Assembly (NCBI GenBank): GCA_024762735.1 | Contig: JANTGU010000024.1 | Coordinates: 1-14,162 of the forward strand | Direction of reading: 5' to 3' | Length of the DNA: 14,162 nt | DNA from: Bacteroidales bacterium | GTDB lineage: Bacteria > Bacteroidota > Bacteroidia > Bacteroidales > F082 | Part shown: positions 1 to 8,518 of the stretch, piece by piece | Numbering within the stretch: position 1 is the first letter of the stretch | Layout: every line of letters begins with the position of its first letter | Notes under the pieces: generated by a model | The model's database searches: none | Seen by the model: only the letters and a program-made list of their open reading frames with translations | What the model was told of the DNA's origin: nothing | Position numbers and translations under genes: made by a program

Positions 1-23
1 GGTTAAAAAAATAAATAATAAAT

Positions 24-1559
24 CTATGGATTTTGTACACATAAATCGTTAGCTAATATTTCATCCGCAGGGATGTAATAAAGAACAGAGGGGTCGTTCC
101 AGGGAATCACCAGCTCCGAATATCCTGAGGGCGGGTTGTTGGGATCGATATCAGGGCCCTGGAGCCCTTTAATATGATAACCCCAATATTTCCGCACGAT
201 GTCGCGATGATTTCTTACCAAATCAAAAATACGGTGCCCTTCAAAAGCGAGTTCTATTCTACGTTCCTCAAGCACCACGTCTAACAACGTTTTGCCAGCG
301 GGTACACTATTGTACAAGGAACCTTCAAGACCCCTGTTTTTTCTAATCTCATTTACATCGGCAAGGGCTTTGGCTTCATCACCCATCTTGGCATAAGCTT
401 CGGCACGGTTTAAGTACATTTCAGAGATTCGGAACATCACCGGCGAGCTTAAGTTAGGATCGCCATCCTGAAAGGAAAACTTGGTGATGTAGAATATTGG
501 AATCCCGTTTTTGGTCATCACGGTGCCATCATCTTTATACAATGTATCAATGTATTTCCATCTAACATCTTCCAAATGAGCGGACATGGCATTACGCAAC
601 GATTCGGAGGCAAATTCCTCACCCCAACCGCTGTTGCCATCGCTATAAATCATGGAAGCAATAGAGCCAAATTTTCCGCGATTATCCTGCTGGGTATAGG
701 CAATAAGAAAGATGGTTTCATCGCTGGCTATGGCATTGGGAAAATAGGTTGGAAAAGAGGAAGCAGGTTCGATGGTAAACTTACCCGAGTTAATCACCGA
801 ATCGGCATAAGCAATGGTGTTGGCGTTGTCCTCTAAATAGAGATAGACCCGCGACAGCAGCGCCCAGGCAGCTTCTTTGGAGGCAAACTCTTTACCCCTG
901 CTTGCATTCATCAAGGAAGCTGCTTTTTTAGCATCGGCAATAACCTGATTGTAGCTTTCGGTAACAGTGGCCCTGGCTTTTTTAGTGGGTTCATCTGCCG
1001 AAGTACGAAGGATGATGCCCGGGTCGCTGTCAGGATTACCGGCGGTAGGCAGGTTGGCATAGAATTTTAAAAGACTGAACTCGGAAAAAGCACGCAAAAA
1101 GTAATTTTCACCAAGAATTTGATTCACCTCGGAGGTGCGTTCAATCTCACCACTGTTTTCAACAATATCAATAACTGTGTTCGTACCGTTAATCATTTTA
1201 TAAGACACGTACCAGAAAAACCTTGAATTAGGCTGGTCGGGTGAATGAGTGTAAGTAAAGCTATAATACAAGGGGTCAGTGGTTACCTGGCCACAAACAA
1301 TGTCATCGGAAGCAAAATCAGACATCTGAAAATATTGACGCAAAAAGGCGTTGTTATCATCAACAAACCCGCTGAATTCGACCTGATTTTTAAACAGGGC
1401 ATATACCCCGTTGGTAACATTTATGATACCATCTTTTGTTTTGGCAATAGTACCGGTGGATATTTGATCGCGGGGAGCCACATCCCACTTGGCGCAAGAA
1501 GTTATGATTGTCAGTACGACAAACAACACAAACGATTGTAAAATATATTTTGTTTTCAT
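24..1559 (-). CDS. SusD/RagB-family outer-membrane glycan-binding lipoprotein
   Basis: This is the surface lipoprotein partner of the SusC transporter just upstream. By family knowledge it caps the SusC barrel and binds the glycan or oligosaccharide before import. The 511-aa length is normal for SusD. The N-terminus is a lipoprotein signal with a lipobox ending in ITSC, so Cys22 is the likely lipidated residue. The SusD-like N-terminal half includes a TPR-like helical part, and the C-terminal RagB/SusD region carries the typical stretch EERRIELAFEGHRIFDLVRN at residues 431-450. The protein ends with the usual IPADEI-type motif. It starts 11 bases after the susC stop and is the last gene visible in the operon. 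The ligand cannot be read from sequence; an amino-galactose glycan is inferred from the upstream enzymes. Family assignment is very secure. Confidence 0.96.
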   Translation of the reverse strand: MKTKYILQSFVLFVVLTIITSCAKWDVAPRDQISTGTIAKTKDGIINVTNGVYALFKNQVEFSGFVDDNNAFLRQYFQMSDFASDDIVCGQVTTDPLYYSFTYTHSPDQPNSRFFWYVSYKMINGTNTVIDIVENSGEIERTSEVNQILGENYFLRAFSEFSLLKFYANLPTAGNPDSDPGIILRTSADEPTKKARATVTESYNQVIADAKKAASLMNASRGKEFASKEAAWALLSRVYLYLEDNANTIAYADSVINSGKFTIEPASSFPTYFPNAIASDETIFLIAYTQQDNRGKFGSIASMIYSDGNSGWGEEFASESLRNAMSAHLEDVRWKYIDTLYKDDGTVMTKNGIPIFYITKFSFQDGDPNLSSPVMFRISEMYLNRAEAYAKMGDEAKALADVNEIRKNRGLEGSLYNSVPAGKTLLDVVLEERRIELAFEGHRIFDLVRNHRDIVRKYWGYHIKGLQGPDIDPNNPPSGYSELVIPWNDPSVLYYIPADEILANDLCVQNP

Positions 1560-1570
1560 GGTTGACGGTA

Positions 1571-4525
1571 TTAAAAGTTAAAATTAATATTGAAAACATA
1601 CTGATGGTTGTTCGGGTATTTAAAATCCGAAACACCCGGCATCGACCAGTCACCTTTCGAGAGGGTAACTTCGGGATCCTGTCCCCAATAGTTGGTCCAC
1701 GTATAAACATTGTCGGCTCTTAACGAAACCACGATGTTTCTCATACCCGCCTTATTGCTCCATTTTGCCGGCAGTGCATAGCTTAACGAAACATTTCTGA
1801 TTTTAATAAAACTGCCATCCTCCAGGTATCTTGATGAGTTTTCGGTGGACAGCTCGGCATTTTGCATGCTTGGATGAGTGGCATTATCACCCGGACGCTC
1901 CCATCGTTTCCAGTCGCTTTTGGGAACAATCGCGTTGATATATGGTTCGTGGCCGTCATTATCCATAAAACGGTTGGTATAGTTGTAGATATCGTTTCCA
2001 TATTGATAAGCCATGGTGGCCACCAGGGTAAATCCTTTCCATGACAGCGAAGTAGAGGCACCTCCCACAAAATCGGGCAAGGCCTTTCCAACCTCCTGAG
2101 GGGTGGCATCTTTATATTTGGAAGTGGGTTCTTTTGAACCGTCGGCATTTACTTTTTCCCATAATGGTGCGCCCGTTTCGGGGTCAACACCCAACCATTT
2201 TGGCAGGATGAAGGTATAGATAGAAGCATCGTTACGATATATTTGAGAAACACCATTCACCGTGCTGTAAAACGGGTTTTCGATACCTGACAAAATATTG
2301 CTGTTTTTGGCAAAGTTTAAGCCAATATTCCATTCCAGCGATTTAGTTTTAACAGCGATGACATTAAGGTTAAACTCAATACCTTTATTGGTAACTTTTC
2401 CTGCGTTTTCCCAACGATGTTCAAACCCCTGTGAAAGCGGCTGAGCCACCAAAACAATCAAATCATTGGTTACGTTGTTATACCAGTCAACCGTCATGCT
2501 AACGCGGTTAACGAAGCTCATATCGATACCAAGGTTAAATTCGTTGGTACGCTCCCACGTTAAATTATAGTTAGCCAATTGGTAGGGAATAGCCGCCGGG
2601 TTACTGTTGTATTGCGAACTCAGCGAAAACAGTCCCATATAGCGCGAAGCCCCTATATCAGGGTCTCCTGTAACACCATAACTGGCTCTTAGTTTTAACA
2701 TATCCATAAAACCAACATTATCTTTAAAAAAGTTTTCGTTGCTTGCCATCCACGAGGCGGCTACGCTGGGAAAATAAGCCGTGTTATGATCGGGAGGGAA
2801 GTTGGAAGTTTGGTCAGCCCTGAACGAGGCCGTTAAGAAATAGCGTTTATCATAATTATAATTAACTTGTGAAATAAGGGAGTTAAAGTATTCCATGGTA
2901 GAAGTACCTCCAATTTTCAGCTCACTTGAAGCCACCGACGGGACATCAAATCCCTCGGGAAGACCCTTGCCTTCAACCCAAAGGTAATCGCTTGAGCCCC
3001 CATCCATTTCGACACCTGCAAGGCCGGAAACAGAGTGTTTACCCTTGTCAAAATTAAACTTTAACAGATTGGTGGAAATGCCTCCCCACCAATTGTTTTG
3101 CTGCTCATGAATATAACCTTTATCATGGAACGGACCGGCAGCAATCGGTGATACATAGTCGTGTGATTTGTCGGTACTCATGCTTAAACGGTTAGAACTA
3201 CTAAACGATAGCCAGTCGAAAATTTTAACATTAAACACCAAATCATAATTAAGTCCAAAACCCTTTGAATTGTGTTCGGAGTTTTCGATGGTATGAAACG
3301 GGTTTATTTTATCGCGCGACCACCATTTCCCGGGTGTATTGCCATCAATATACTTAATAGTGCCATCCTCGTTGTAAGGGTCATCCCATGGCAAAGCCAG
3401 GTAAGTGTAATACATATCCATGTAGTCGTAATAGGATCCCTTGTTAGCGTAAAGATTAATATTGTTTTTCATCGAAACCCGTTTGTTAAAACGGTACTTG
3501 GTATTGATTCTGAAATTAATCTTTTCGTAACCGGTATTTCTAAAGGTACCCTTATCGTTAAAGTAGTTGCCACTTACAAAGTAACTTAACTTATCATTTC
3601 GGCCGGCAGCCGACAGGTGATACTGCTGGGTGGAAGCTGGTTTAAAGCCATTATTTACCCAATCGTAATTTTGTGATTCCAATTCTCTCGGGTAGTATTT
3701 GTAAAATTTAATTTTATCAATTTCATGGGTTTCAGGGTCTCGATACAATTCGCTGCTCCAGTCGTAAAACTGTTGACCGCTCATCATTTTCAGGTTACCC
3801 TGATCAGCCGTTTTCATGCCCACGCTGGCTTTGAAGTTAAACTGTGTTTTACCGTTTTTACCTGTTTTTGTTGTCACAATAATAACTCCCTTACTGGCTC
3901 GTGCCCCATACATGCCCGTCGCACCGGCATCTTTAAGTACGGTCACCGATTCCACATCGTTGGGATCGAACGAACCACCAATAATACCATCCACCACATA
4001 CAGCGGTTCCTCGTTGCCGGGTTTGATGGTTGAAATACCACGAATCCTGATTTGTGATCCGCTACCGGGCTGGCCTGATTCGCTCACAACCTGAACCCCT
4101 GACACCTTACCCTGTAACATAGAGCCCACATCATCGGTAGTAACATCCAACAGCTTGTCGGAGTTTAAAACCGAGACAGCACTAGCCACTTCGGTTTTGG
4201 TTTTGTTTGAGTAACCCATTACCACCACTTCGTCCATGTTCACCACATCGGGTTTAAGATTGATGTTCACCTTTTGGGTAGCAGCATTAACGGTCACCTC
4301 CTGACTTTGATAGCCCATATAGGCAAATCTCAGCACGTCACCTTTTTTTGCCTTGATGGAGAAAGTGCCATCAAGTCCGGTTACTACACCGGTAGAAGTA
4401 CCTTTAATAATAACGTTCACTCCCGGGAGGGTGCTGTTGTTCTCGTCAAACACGGTTCCCGTAACCTGCGAAAACAGCGGCGCTGTTAAAAGGAGAAAAC
4501 CCATAAAAAATAATATTTTCTTCAT
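1571..4525 (-). CDS. SusC/RagA-family TonB-dependent outer-membrane transporter
   Basis: This is a TonB-dependent beta-barrel importer that works with the adjacent SusD. A signal peptide covers residues 1-20, ending LFSQ. It is followed by a carboxypeptidase-regulatory-like domain (about 21-95), a TonB-box-like segment DEVVVMGY (98-105), and a plug domain (about 108-222) with IRIRG and YVVDG signatures typical of SusC. The remainder is the barrel, ending in the aromatic C-terminus FNINFNF. The 984-aa length is ordinary. There is no N-terminal STN domain, so it is not built for the FecR/ECF-sigma signalling found in many related transporters. It starts 11 bases after the aldolase stop, which strongly suggests cotranscription with sugar-catabolism genes. 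The substrate is inferred only from that context. Confidence 0.96.
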   Translation of the reverse strand: MKKILFFMGFLLLTAPLFSQVTGTVFDENNSTLPGVNVIIKGTSTGVVTGLDGTFSIKAKKGDVLRFAYMGYQSQEVTVNAATQKVNINLKPDVVNMDEVVVMGYSNKTKTEVASAVSVLNSDKLLDVTTDDVGSMLQGKVSGVQVVSESGQPGSGSQIRIRGISTIKPGNEEPLYVVDGIIGGSFDPNDVESVTVLKDAGATGMYGARASKGVIIVTTKTGKNGKTQFNFKASVGMKTADQGNLKMMSGQQFYDWSSELYRDPETHEIDKIKFYKYYPRELESQNYDWVNNGFKPASTQQYHLSAAGRNDKLSYFVSGNYFNDKGTFRNTGYEKINFRINTKYRFNKRVSMKNNINLYANKGSYYDYMDMYYTYLALPWDDPYNEDGTIKYIDGNTPGKWWSRDKINPFHTIENSEHNSKGFGLNYDLVFNVKIFDWLSFSSSNRLSMSTDKSHDYVSPIAAGPFHDKGYIHEQQNNWWGGISTNLLKFNFDKGKHSVSGLAGVEMDGGSSDYLWVEGKGLPEGFDVPSVASSELKIGGTSTMEYFNSLISQVNYNYDKRYFLTASFRADQTSNFPPDHNTAYFPSVAASWMASNENFFKDNVGFMDMLKLRASYGVTGDPDIGASRYMGLFSLSSQYNSNPAAIPYQLANYNLTWERTNEFNLGIDMSFVNRVSMTVDWYNNVTNDLIVLVAQPLSQGFEHRWENAGKVTNKGIEFNLNVIAVKTKSLEWNIGLNFAKNSNILSGIENPFYSTVNGVSQIYRNDASIYTFILPKWLGVDPETGAPLWEKVNADGSKEPTSKYKDATPQEVGKALPDFVGGASTSLSWKGFTLVATMAYQYGNDIYNYTNRFMDNDGHEPYINAIVPKSDWKRWERPGDNATHPSMQNAELSTENSSRYLEDGSFIKIRNVSLSYALPAKWSNKAGMRNIVVSLRADNVYTWTNYWGQDPEVTLSKGDWSMPGVSDFKYPNNHQYVFNINFNF

Positions 4526-4536
4526 AATATCCGGTT

Positions 4537-5352
4537 TTAATTAACAAGTGATAATTTATGTTCAATTAACTCCTTAACCGCCTTAATGGCAGGTGGAAAG
4601 GTTTTTCTTAAATCTATTTCCTCGTTGTTGACAAGTTCGTTTTTTAGCGTTTGTGTAAACATATTTTTAATTTCCGTAGCGATGTTTACCTTACAGATAC
4701 CCAGTTTTACAGCTTTCCTGATTGATTCATCCGGTACCCCGGAACCCCCATGCAGCACCAGAAAAGCATCGGTAGCATGACGAATGGCTTCCAGTCTGGG
4801 AAAATCGAGTTTAGGTTCACTCTTGTAAAACCCATGTGCCGTACCAATGGCAACTGCCAGGGCATCCACTCCGGTAGCCTCAACAAACGCCTTTGCATCC
4901 TCAGGAGTAGTAAGCGCCATCTTTTCGGTCGATTGTCCCAGCTTAGCCACATAACCCAACTCAGCTTCAACACAAACACCCCTTAGTCTTGCCATTTCAA
5001 CTACCTTCTTTGTAAGACTGATGTTTTCATCAAAGGGCAACTCGCTACCGTCAAACATTACCGAGTCGAAGCCTGCTTTCAGGCATTGCTCAACAAGCTC
5101 GACGGAGCCGCCGTGATCGAGATGAATCCATCCTTCCACATCAAAATATTTTAACCCTGCCCTGCCCATGGCCACTGCATTTTCCAACCCCATGTAATCA
5201 ATAGAACTTTTGGTAAGCTGCAGTATCAAAGGTGCATGGCTGCTTTTTGCTGCTTCTAAAACAGCACGCAGTGTTTCGTAATTATAAAAGTTGGTAGCCA
5301 ACATGGCTTTACCTGCTTTTCTTACTTCAATATATTTTTCCTGTAATTTCAT
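4537..5352 (-). CDS. Class II tagatose-/fructose-bisphosphate aldolase (GatY/KbaY-like)
   Basis: This is a zinc-dependent class II ketose-bisphosphate aldolase that would cleave tagatose-1,6-bisphosphate (or fructose-1,6-bisphosphate) into DHAP and glyceraldehyde-3-phosphate in the cytoplasm. The key family residues are visible. HLDHG (77-81) gives the catalytic Asp79 and zinc ligand His80. EAELG (129-133) carries the conserved Glu. GTAHG supplies zinc ligand His173, LHGGSG supplies His201, and VNIATE (222-227) is the phosphate-binding loop. At 271 aa it is near the usual GatY/KbaY length of about 285. It lies 20 bases after a PfkB kinase and 11 bases before susC. The AgaS homologue in the same run favours tagatose-1,6-bisphosphate as substrate. 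Motifs alone do not separate it from a fructose-bisphosphate or IolJ-type aldolase. Confidence 0.9.
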   Translation of the reverse strand: MKLQEKYIEVRKAGKAMLATNFYNYETLRAVLEAAKSSHAPLILQLTKSSIDYMGLENAVAMGRAGLKYFDVEGWIHLDHGGSVELVEQCLKAGFDSVMFDGSELPFDENISLTKKVVEMARLRGVCVEAELGYVAKLGQSTEKMALTTPEDAKAFVEATGVDALAVAIGTAHGFYKSEPKLDFPRLEAIRHATDAFLVLHGGSGVPDESIRKAVKLGICKVNIATEIKNMFTQTLKNELVNNEEIDLRKTFPPAIKAVKELIEHKLSLVN

Positions 5353-5372
5353 TCTTTTTTATGCGCACTGTT

Positions 5373-6314
5373 TTACACTCCAAAATGTTTGCGAGCCGTT
5401 TTACGAAATGCTTTTAAACTTGTAAACGCTCCTGTACCCCCTGCTGCCGTGGTATTAACTGCTCCGGCAAGGTTTCCATATCTAAGGCACTCTTCCAACG
5501 GCTCACCCTCGAGATACCTGGTGATAAACCCAGAATTAAAACTATCACCAGCACCAATAGCATCTATTACTTTATCGTTAAGATAGGGTGGTGCAGTAAT
5601 ATCACGCTCCCTTTCAACACCTCTCGACCCTTTATTGCCCATTTTTATAATCAAACTATTCACGTAAGGTTTAAGCATTGAAATAGCGCTGTCAATATCT
5701 TTTTGTGCCGTCAGGGCCAGCAATTCCGCTTCGTTGGGCAGAAAGACATCCACCAGGGGCAGCAGGTTTTTTACGTCAATATCCCATTTTTCTTCGGGAT
5801 CCCACTGCATATCAAGCGAAGTAGTTAAACCCAGTCCCTTAGCCATGGTAAAAAGGGCTGTCAAATCTTTTTTAATGCCCGGTTGCAGGTAGATGGATGA
5901 AACATGCAGGTGCCGTGCCCGAACCAACATGTCTTCGTGGATATCTGCCAGGGTCATGGTTTCCATGGCACCCGGGTGGGTTACCATGGCCCGGTTTTCA
6001 CCATAATTCAACACGATGGTAGCCCCTGTCTTTTCCTTTTCCGATTTAATAATAAGCCCGGTATTTACCTTTTTGTTTTCCAGACTTTCAATCACCAGCT
6101 CACCAAAGCTGTCGTTGCCTATTTTACCAAGAAAAGCAACCTTGTTTCCTAAAACAGAAGCATTGGAAGCAAATATGGCCGAAGAGCTGCCTAGCGTTAA
6201 AGTCATTTCATTTGCCAAAATTTCTTTTCCTTCTTCCGGAAGCGAAGGCAATCCATTAAGAATTAAATCAACATTTAGCTCTCCCACTACCAATATTTCA
6301 AACCTCTCCATCAT
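5373..6314 (-). CDS. PfkB/ribokinase-family carbohydrate kinase (substrate unknown)
   Basis: This is an ATP-dependent cytosolic sugar kinase of the ribokinase fold, 313 aa, which is normal for the family. The N-terminal ELNVDLILNG start is typical. A glycine/serine motif, LGSSSA (41-46), takes the place of the usual GG signature. The second PfkB signature, DAIGAGDSFNSGF, holds the anion hole and catalytic base Asp257. The NEAE motif is at 194-197. The start ATG overlaps the upstream kinase stop as ATGA, indicating translational coupling. Two adjacent ATGs are present and either could initiate. It is more ribokinase-like than the upstream kinase, so it probably phosphorylates a different molecule. 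Context makes a galactosamine or GalNAc kinase role possible, but that is inference. A ketohexose or keto-deoxy sugar acid substrate is also possible. Confidence 0.88.
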   Translation of the reverse strand: MMERFEILVVGELNVDLILNGLPSLPEEGKEILANEMTLTLGSSSAIFASNASVLGNKVAFLGKIGNDSFGELVIESLENKKVNTGLIIKSEKEKTGATIVLNYGENRAMVTHPGAMETMTLADIHEDMLVRARHLHVSSIYLQPGIKKDLTALFTMAKGLGLTTSLDMQWDPEEKWDIDVKNLLPLVDVFLPNEAELLALTAQKDIDSAISMLKPYVNSLIIKMGNKGSRGVERERDITAPPYLNDKVIDAIGAGDSFNSGFITRYLEGEPLEECLRYGNLAGAVNTTAAGGTGAFTSLKAFRKTARKHFGV

Positions 6315-7237
6315 AATGCCGCCACCTCCATCTTTTCAACTTTTACCAGGTCCATCAATCTGTCCACATCTTTTTTATAAAACATTCCGATTTCTTCGTG
6401 CAGGCAATTAGCCGCACCACAAGCTACTGCCAGCCGTGCTGTAGTAACGTCATCATATCCCCTGATCATTGAAACACAAAGCCCGGCCGTAAGGGCGTCG
6501 CCACTACCTACCGCACCGAGTATAGATTCCAGGCTTAGGGTGCTATGCCATAGCTGATGGTCATGCATCATGTAAAGCCCGTTTTTTCCATCGGTCACGG
6601 CACTCAGGTTCACCTTTTCGGCCAGTTTGAGGAGCATGCCTCTAATATTTTGTATACCTGTAAATCGAGCCGTCTCCTTTTTATTCAAATGTATGGCTTC
6701 AGGTTTCATATCAAAACCCTTTGCAAACTGACCGCCTGCCGAATCCAACACAGCCGGAATATTATGTTGGCTCGCGCGGTTTATTAGCGAAGCATAAGCG
6801 TCATCGGGAGCTCCCTGAGGCCACGAACCACTCATTACCACCAGCGACGAACCCTTCAGCAGCTTATCATACTGATGATAAAACTTTTGCAAAGCGTTCG
6901 TGTCAATCTCGGGACCCACACCCAACACCTCGGTTTCATTGAAAACGTCTTTTGTTCTATAAGTATAGCAACTTCTTGTCCAACCATCTATTTCAGGTCC
7001 GTAACACTCTATGCCTCTTTGCTCCAGTTGCTGCCTAATCCATTTACCAGTAGGGCCAGCCCAAAAACCAAGCAATACCACCTCCTCGTCCAGTTCATTG
7101 ATACACTTGGCCACGTTGGTACCCTTTCCTCCCGGAAAAAATTTCTCATCCAACGCCCTGTTCACTTCGCCACCTTTAAGCCGGTTGAAGTTAACAACGG
7201 TATCAACAGAAGGGTTAGGACAAACAGCTACAATCAT
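6311..7237 (-). CDS. PfkB-family kinase of the LacC/FruK type, probable tagatose-6-phosphate kinase
   Basis: This predicted cytosolic kinase of the 1-phosphofructokinase/tagatose-6-phosphate kinase branch would make tagatose-1,6-bisphosphate for the aldolase two genes downstream. Branch features are the very early NPSVD motif (8-12), the first PfkB signature with GGKGTNVA (36-43), and the second signature GAVGSGDALTAG with catalytic Asp247. The 308-aa length matches LacC and FruK. The usual KPN.xE motif of this branch reads LNKKE here (184-188), a modest divergence. It starts 5 bases after the AgaS-like gene stop and overlaps the next kinase by 4 bases. Fructose-1-phosphate kinase activity is the main alternative, but the AgaS neighbour favours tagatose-6-phosphate. 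Confidence 0.88.
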   Translation of the reverse strand: MIVAVCPNPSVDTVVNFNRLKGGEVNRALDEKFFPGGKGTNVAKCINELDEEVVLLGFWAGPTGKWIRQQLEQRGIECYGPEIDGWTRSCYTYRTKDVFNETEVLGVGPEIDTNALQKFYHQYDKLLKGSSLVVMSGSWPQGAPDDAYASLINRASQHNIPAVLDSAGGQFAKGFDMKPEAIHLNKKETARFTGIQNIRGMLLKLAEKVNLSAVTDGKNGLYMMHDHQLWHSTLSLESILGAVGSGDALTAGLCVSMIRGYDDVTTARLAVACGAANCLHEEIGMFYKKDVDRLMDLVKVEKMEVAAL

Positions 7238-7242
7238 TTTAA

Positions 7243-8364
7243 CTAATTATATATTTTAACACCTTGAACCACCCTGTGAATAGCACCACTTTTTGATGGG
7301 GCATCAGGGTTTAAACCATATTCAATGGATTTGAAAATACTAAGCAGCTGAACAGGCACCAGGTAAGCCAGCATATAATATGCTTCTTCCAAGTCAGTAT
7401 CCCTATTGGATATCACCATTACGCCATCGTAATTTTCATCACTATCGCAAGTATCACAAATACCCAAGGTAAAAGCAGGATTTTGCTCCTTATTTATAGA
7501 GCGCACCAAATCATCTTCATATCTTCGAACCTGAACCTTGGGTGAATGGAAATAGACCATCAATGTTTTGTCATTAACCACCGCCTTGGGCCCATGCCTA
7601 AAACCTAAAAATGAATCGAACTTACATATAAGTTGACCATCCGTCATCTCCTGCACCTTAAGATGAGCTTCATGAGCCAGTCCGTAAAAAGGGCCTGAGC
7701 CTAAAAAAACAGCCCTTTCAAAATCTTTCGAAGCAATCTCAGCAAGTTGGTTTCCATATTTTTTCAAAACCTGATCCACCAGCGATGCCAGCACCTCAAC
7801 CTGTTTTCCCTGACTTTCCAAATTATGTAAGTTAGCTAAAAGCAGCACCACCAACACCATCGAAGTCACACTACTTGTCATGGCCAGTGCTTTGTCGTTG
7901 GCCTCATCAGGCAACAAAATCACAAACCTGTTTTCAAGCCTTTCACATTTTGCCAACTCACCCTCCTTATTACAGGTAACAATAAGGTGCGCCATGTCAG
8001 GGTTTGTTTCCTGTGCTATTTTTGCTGCCGCCACACTTTCCGGGCTATTTCCCGAACGGGCAAAAGAGACTAACACCGCGGGTTTGTTCTTTGAAATATA
8101 ATGAGCAGGGTAAGTGACAAGTTCGGTGGTTGATACCGCTTTGGTTGAGTACCCGGTTTTTTCCTGAAAATAACCCGCTACCATCTCTCCCACGAAAAAA
8201 GAAGAGCCTGCACCCGTAAACACCACCTCACTATCAGCTTTCAAATGAGCGTCTAAAAAACCTGAAATACGCTCCTTGGCCGCCAACACAACAGCATAAA
8301 CCTTCATCCACAACCGGGGTTGCTGGGCCACCTCCCTGTAAATATCCAACCTGTCAATTTTCAT
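7243..8364 (-). CDS. agaS: AgaS-like SIS-domain galactosamine-6-phosphate deaminase/isomerase
   Basis: This is a two-SIS-domain sugar-phosphate enzyme, 373 aa (AgaS is about 384). By family knowledge AgaS converts D-galactosamine-6-phosphate to tagatose-6-phosphate and ammonia. The first SIS domain spans about 45-180 with GAGSS (51-55) and SFARSGNSPES (100-110). The second begins near 218 with LGSGPFYGLAHEAHLK. The FRHGPK motif (255-260) and the ending NPDAPSKSGAIHRVVQG are characteristic of AgaS rather than GlmS or FrlB. It is the first gene of the minus-strand operon, reading away from the divergent regulator. The ATG follows an AT-rich leader of about 40 bases with no strong Shine-Dalgarno sequence. 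Kinase and aldolase genes downstream complete the tagatose route, which supports the assignment. Confidence 0.9.
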   Translation of the reverse strand: MKIDRLDIYREVAQQPRLWMKVYAVVLAAKERISGFLDAHLKADSEVVFTGAGSSFFVGEMVAGYFQEKTGYSTKAVSTTELVTYPAHYISKNKPAVLVSFARSGNSPESVAAAKIAQETNPDMAHLIVTCNKEGELAKCERLENRFVILLPDEANDKALAMTSSVTSMVLVVLLLANLHNLESQGKQVEVLASLVDQVLKKYGNQLAEIASKDFERAVFLGSGPFYGLAHEAHLKVQEMTDGQLICKFDSFLGFRHGPKAVVNDKTLMVYFHSPKVQVRRYEDDLVRSINKEQNPAFTLGICDTCDSDENYDGVMVISNRDTDLEEAYYMLAYLVPVQLLSIFKSIEYGLNPDAPSKSGAIHRVVQGVKIYN

Positions 8365-8390
8365 TTATTGCTAAAATTAGTCCTTTATTT

Positions 8391-8408
8391 CCTTTCGTTA
8401 AATTTTCT
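8391..8408. promoter_or_regulatory. Candidate AgaR-type operator at the agaS promoter
   Basis: CCTTTCGTTAAATTTTCT contains TTTCGTT, close to the TTTCRTTT core I recall for E. coli AgaR sites. It overlaps or lies just downstream of the predicted transcription start for the minus-strand operon, a position suited to repression. The same 9-base word recurs at 8649-8657. Binding is inferred. Confidence 0.4.
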
Positions 8409-8413
8409 GTCGA

Positions 8414-8421
8414 CAAATATA
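8414..8421 (-). promoter_or_regulatory. Candidate Bacteroidota -7 element for the agaS operon
   Basis: On the minus strand this reads TATATTTG, a full match to the Bacteroidota -7 consensus TAnnTTTG. About 20 bases upstream (8442-8445) the minus strand reads ATTG, an acceptable -33 element. Transcription would begin around 8405-8408, giving a leader of about 40 bases before agaS. AT-rich sequence yields such matches by chance, so this rests on position as well as motif. Confidence 0.5.
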
Positions 8422-8499
8422 ATAAGTATTTGAAAGCATTGCAATAATTATTTGAACTTTTTTTAACTTTTAATTAACATTTTATAAAATAGAGCAACA

Positions 8500-8518
8500 G
8501 ATAAGCACCGGGCTTATC
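8500..8518. repeat. Short inverted repeat in the divergent spacer
   Basis: GATAAGC and GCTTATC form a perfect 7-base-pair stem around a 5-base loop (ACCGG), followed by ATTTTATT. It resembles a small terminator or a protein-binding palindrome. It lies midway between the two candidate promoters and downstream of no visible plus-strand gene, so its role is unclear. Confidence 0.35.

Noticed and set aside
3816..4094. Plus-strand open frames inside susC and the other minus-strand genes
   Set aside because: They lie wholly opposite well-supported genes and show no recognisable protein features.
7243..8364. SIS protein as a fructoselysine-type deglycase or GlmS-like enzyme
   Set aside because: It has no glutaminase domain, and the FRHGPK and VVQGV endings are those of AgaS; the kinase plus aldolase context also fits AgaS better.
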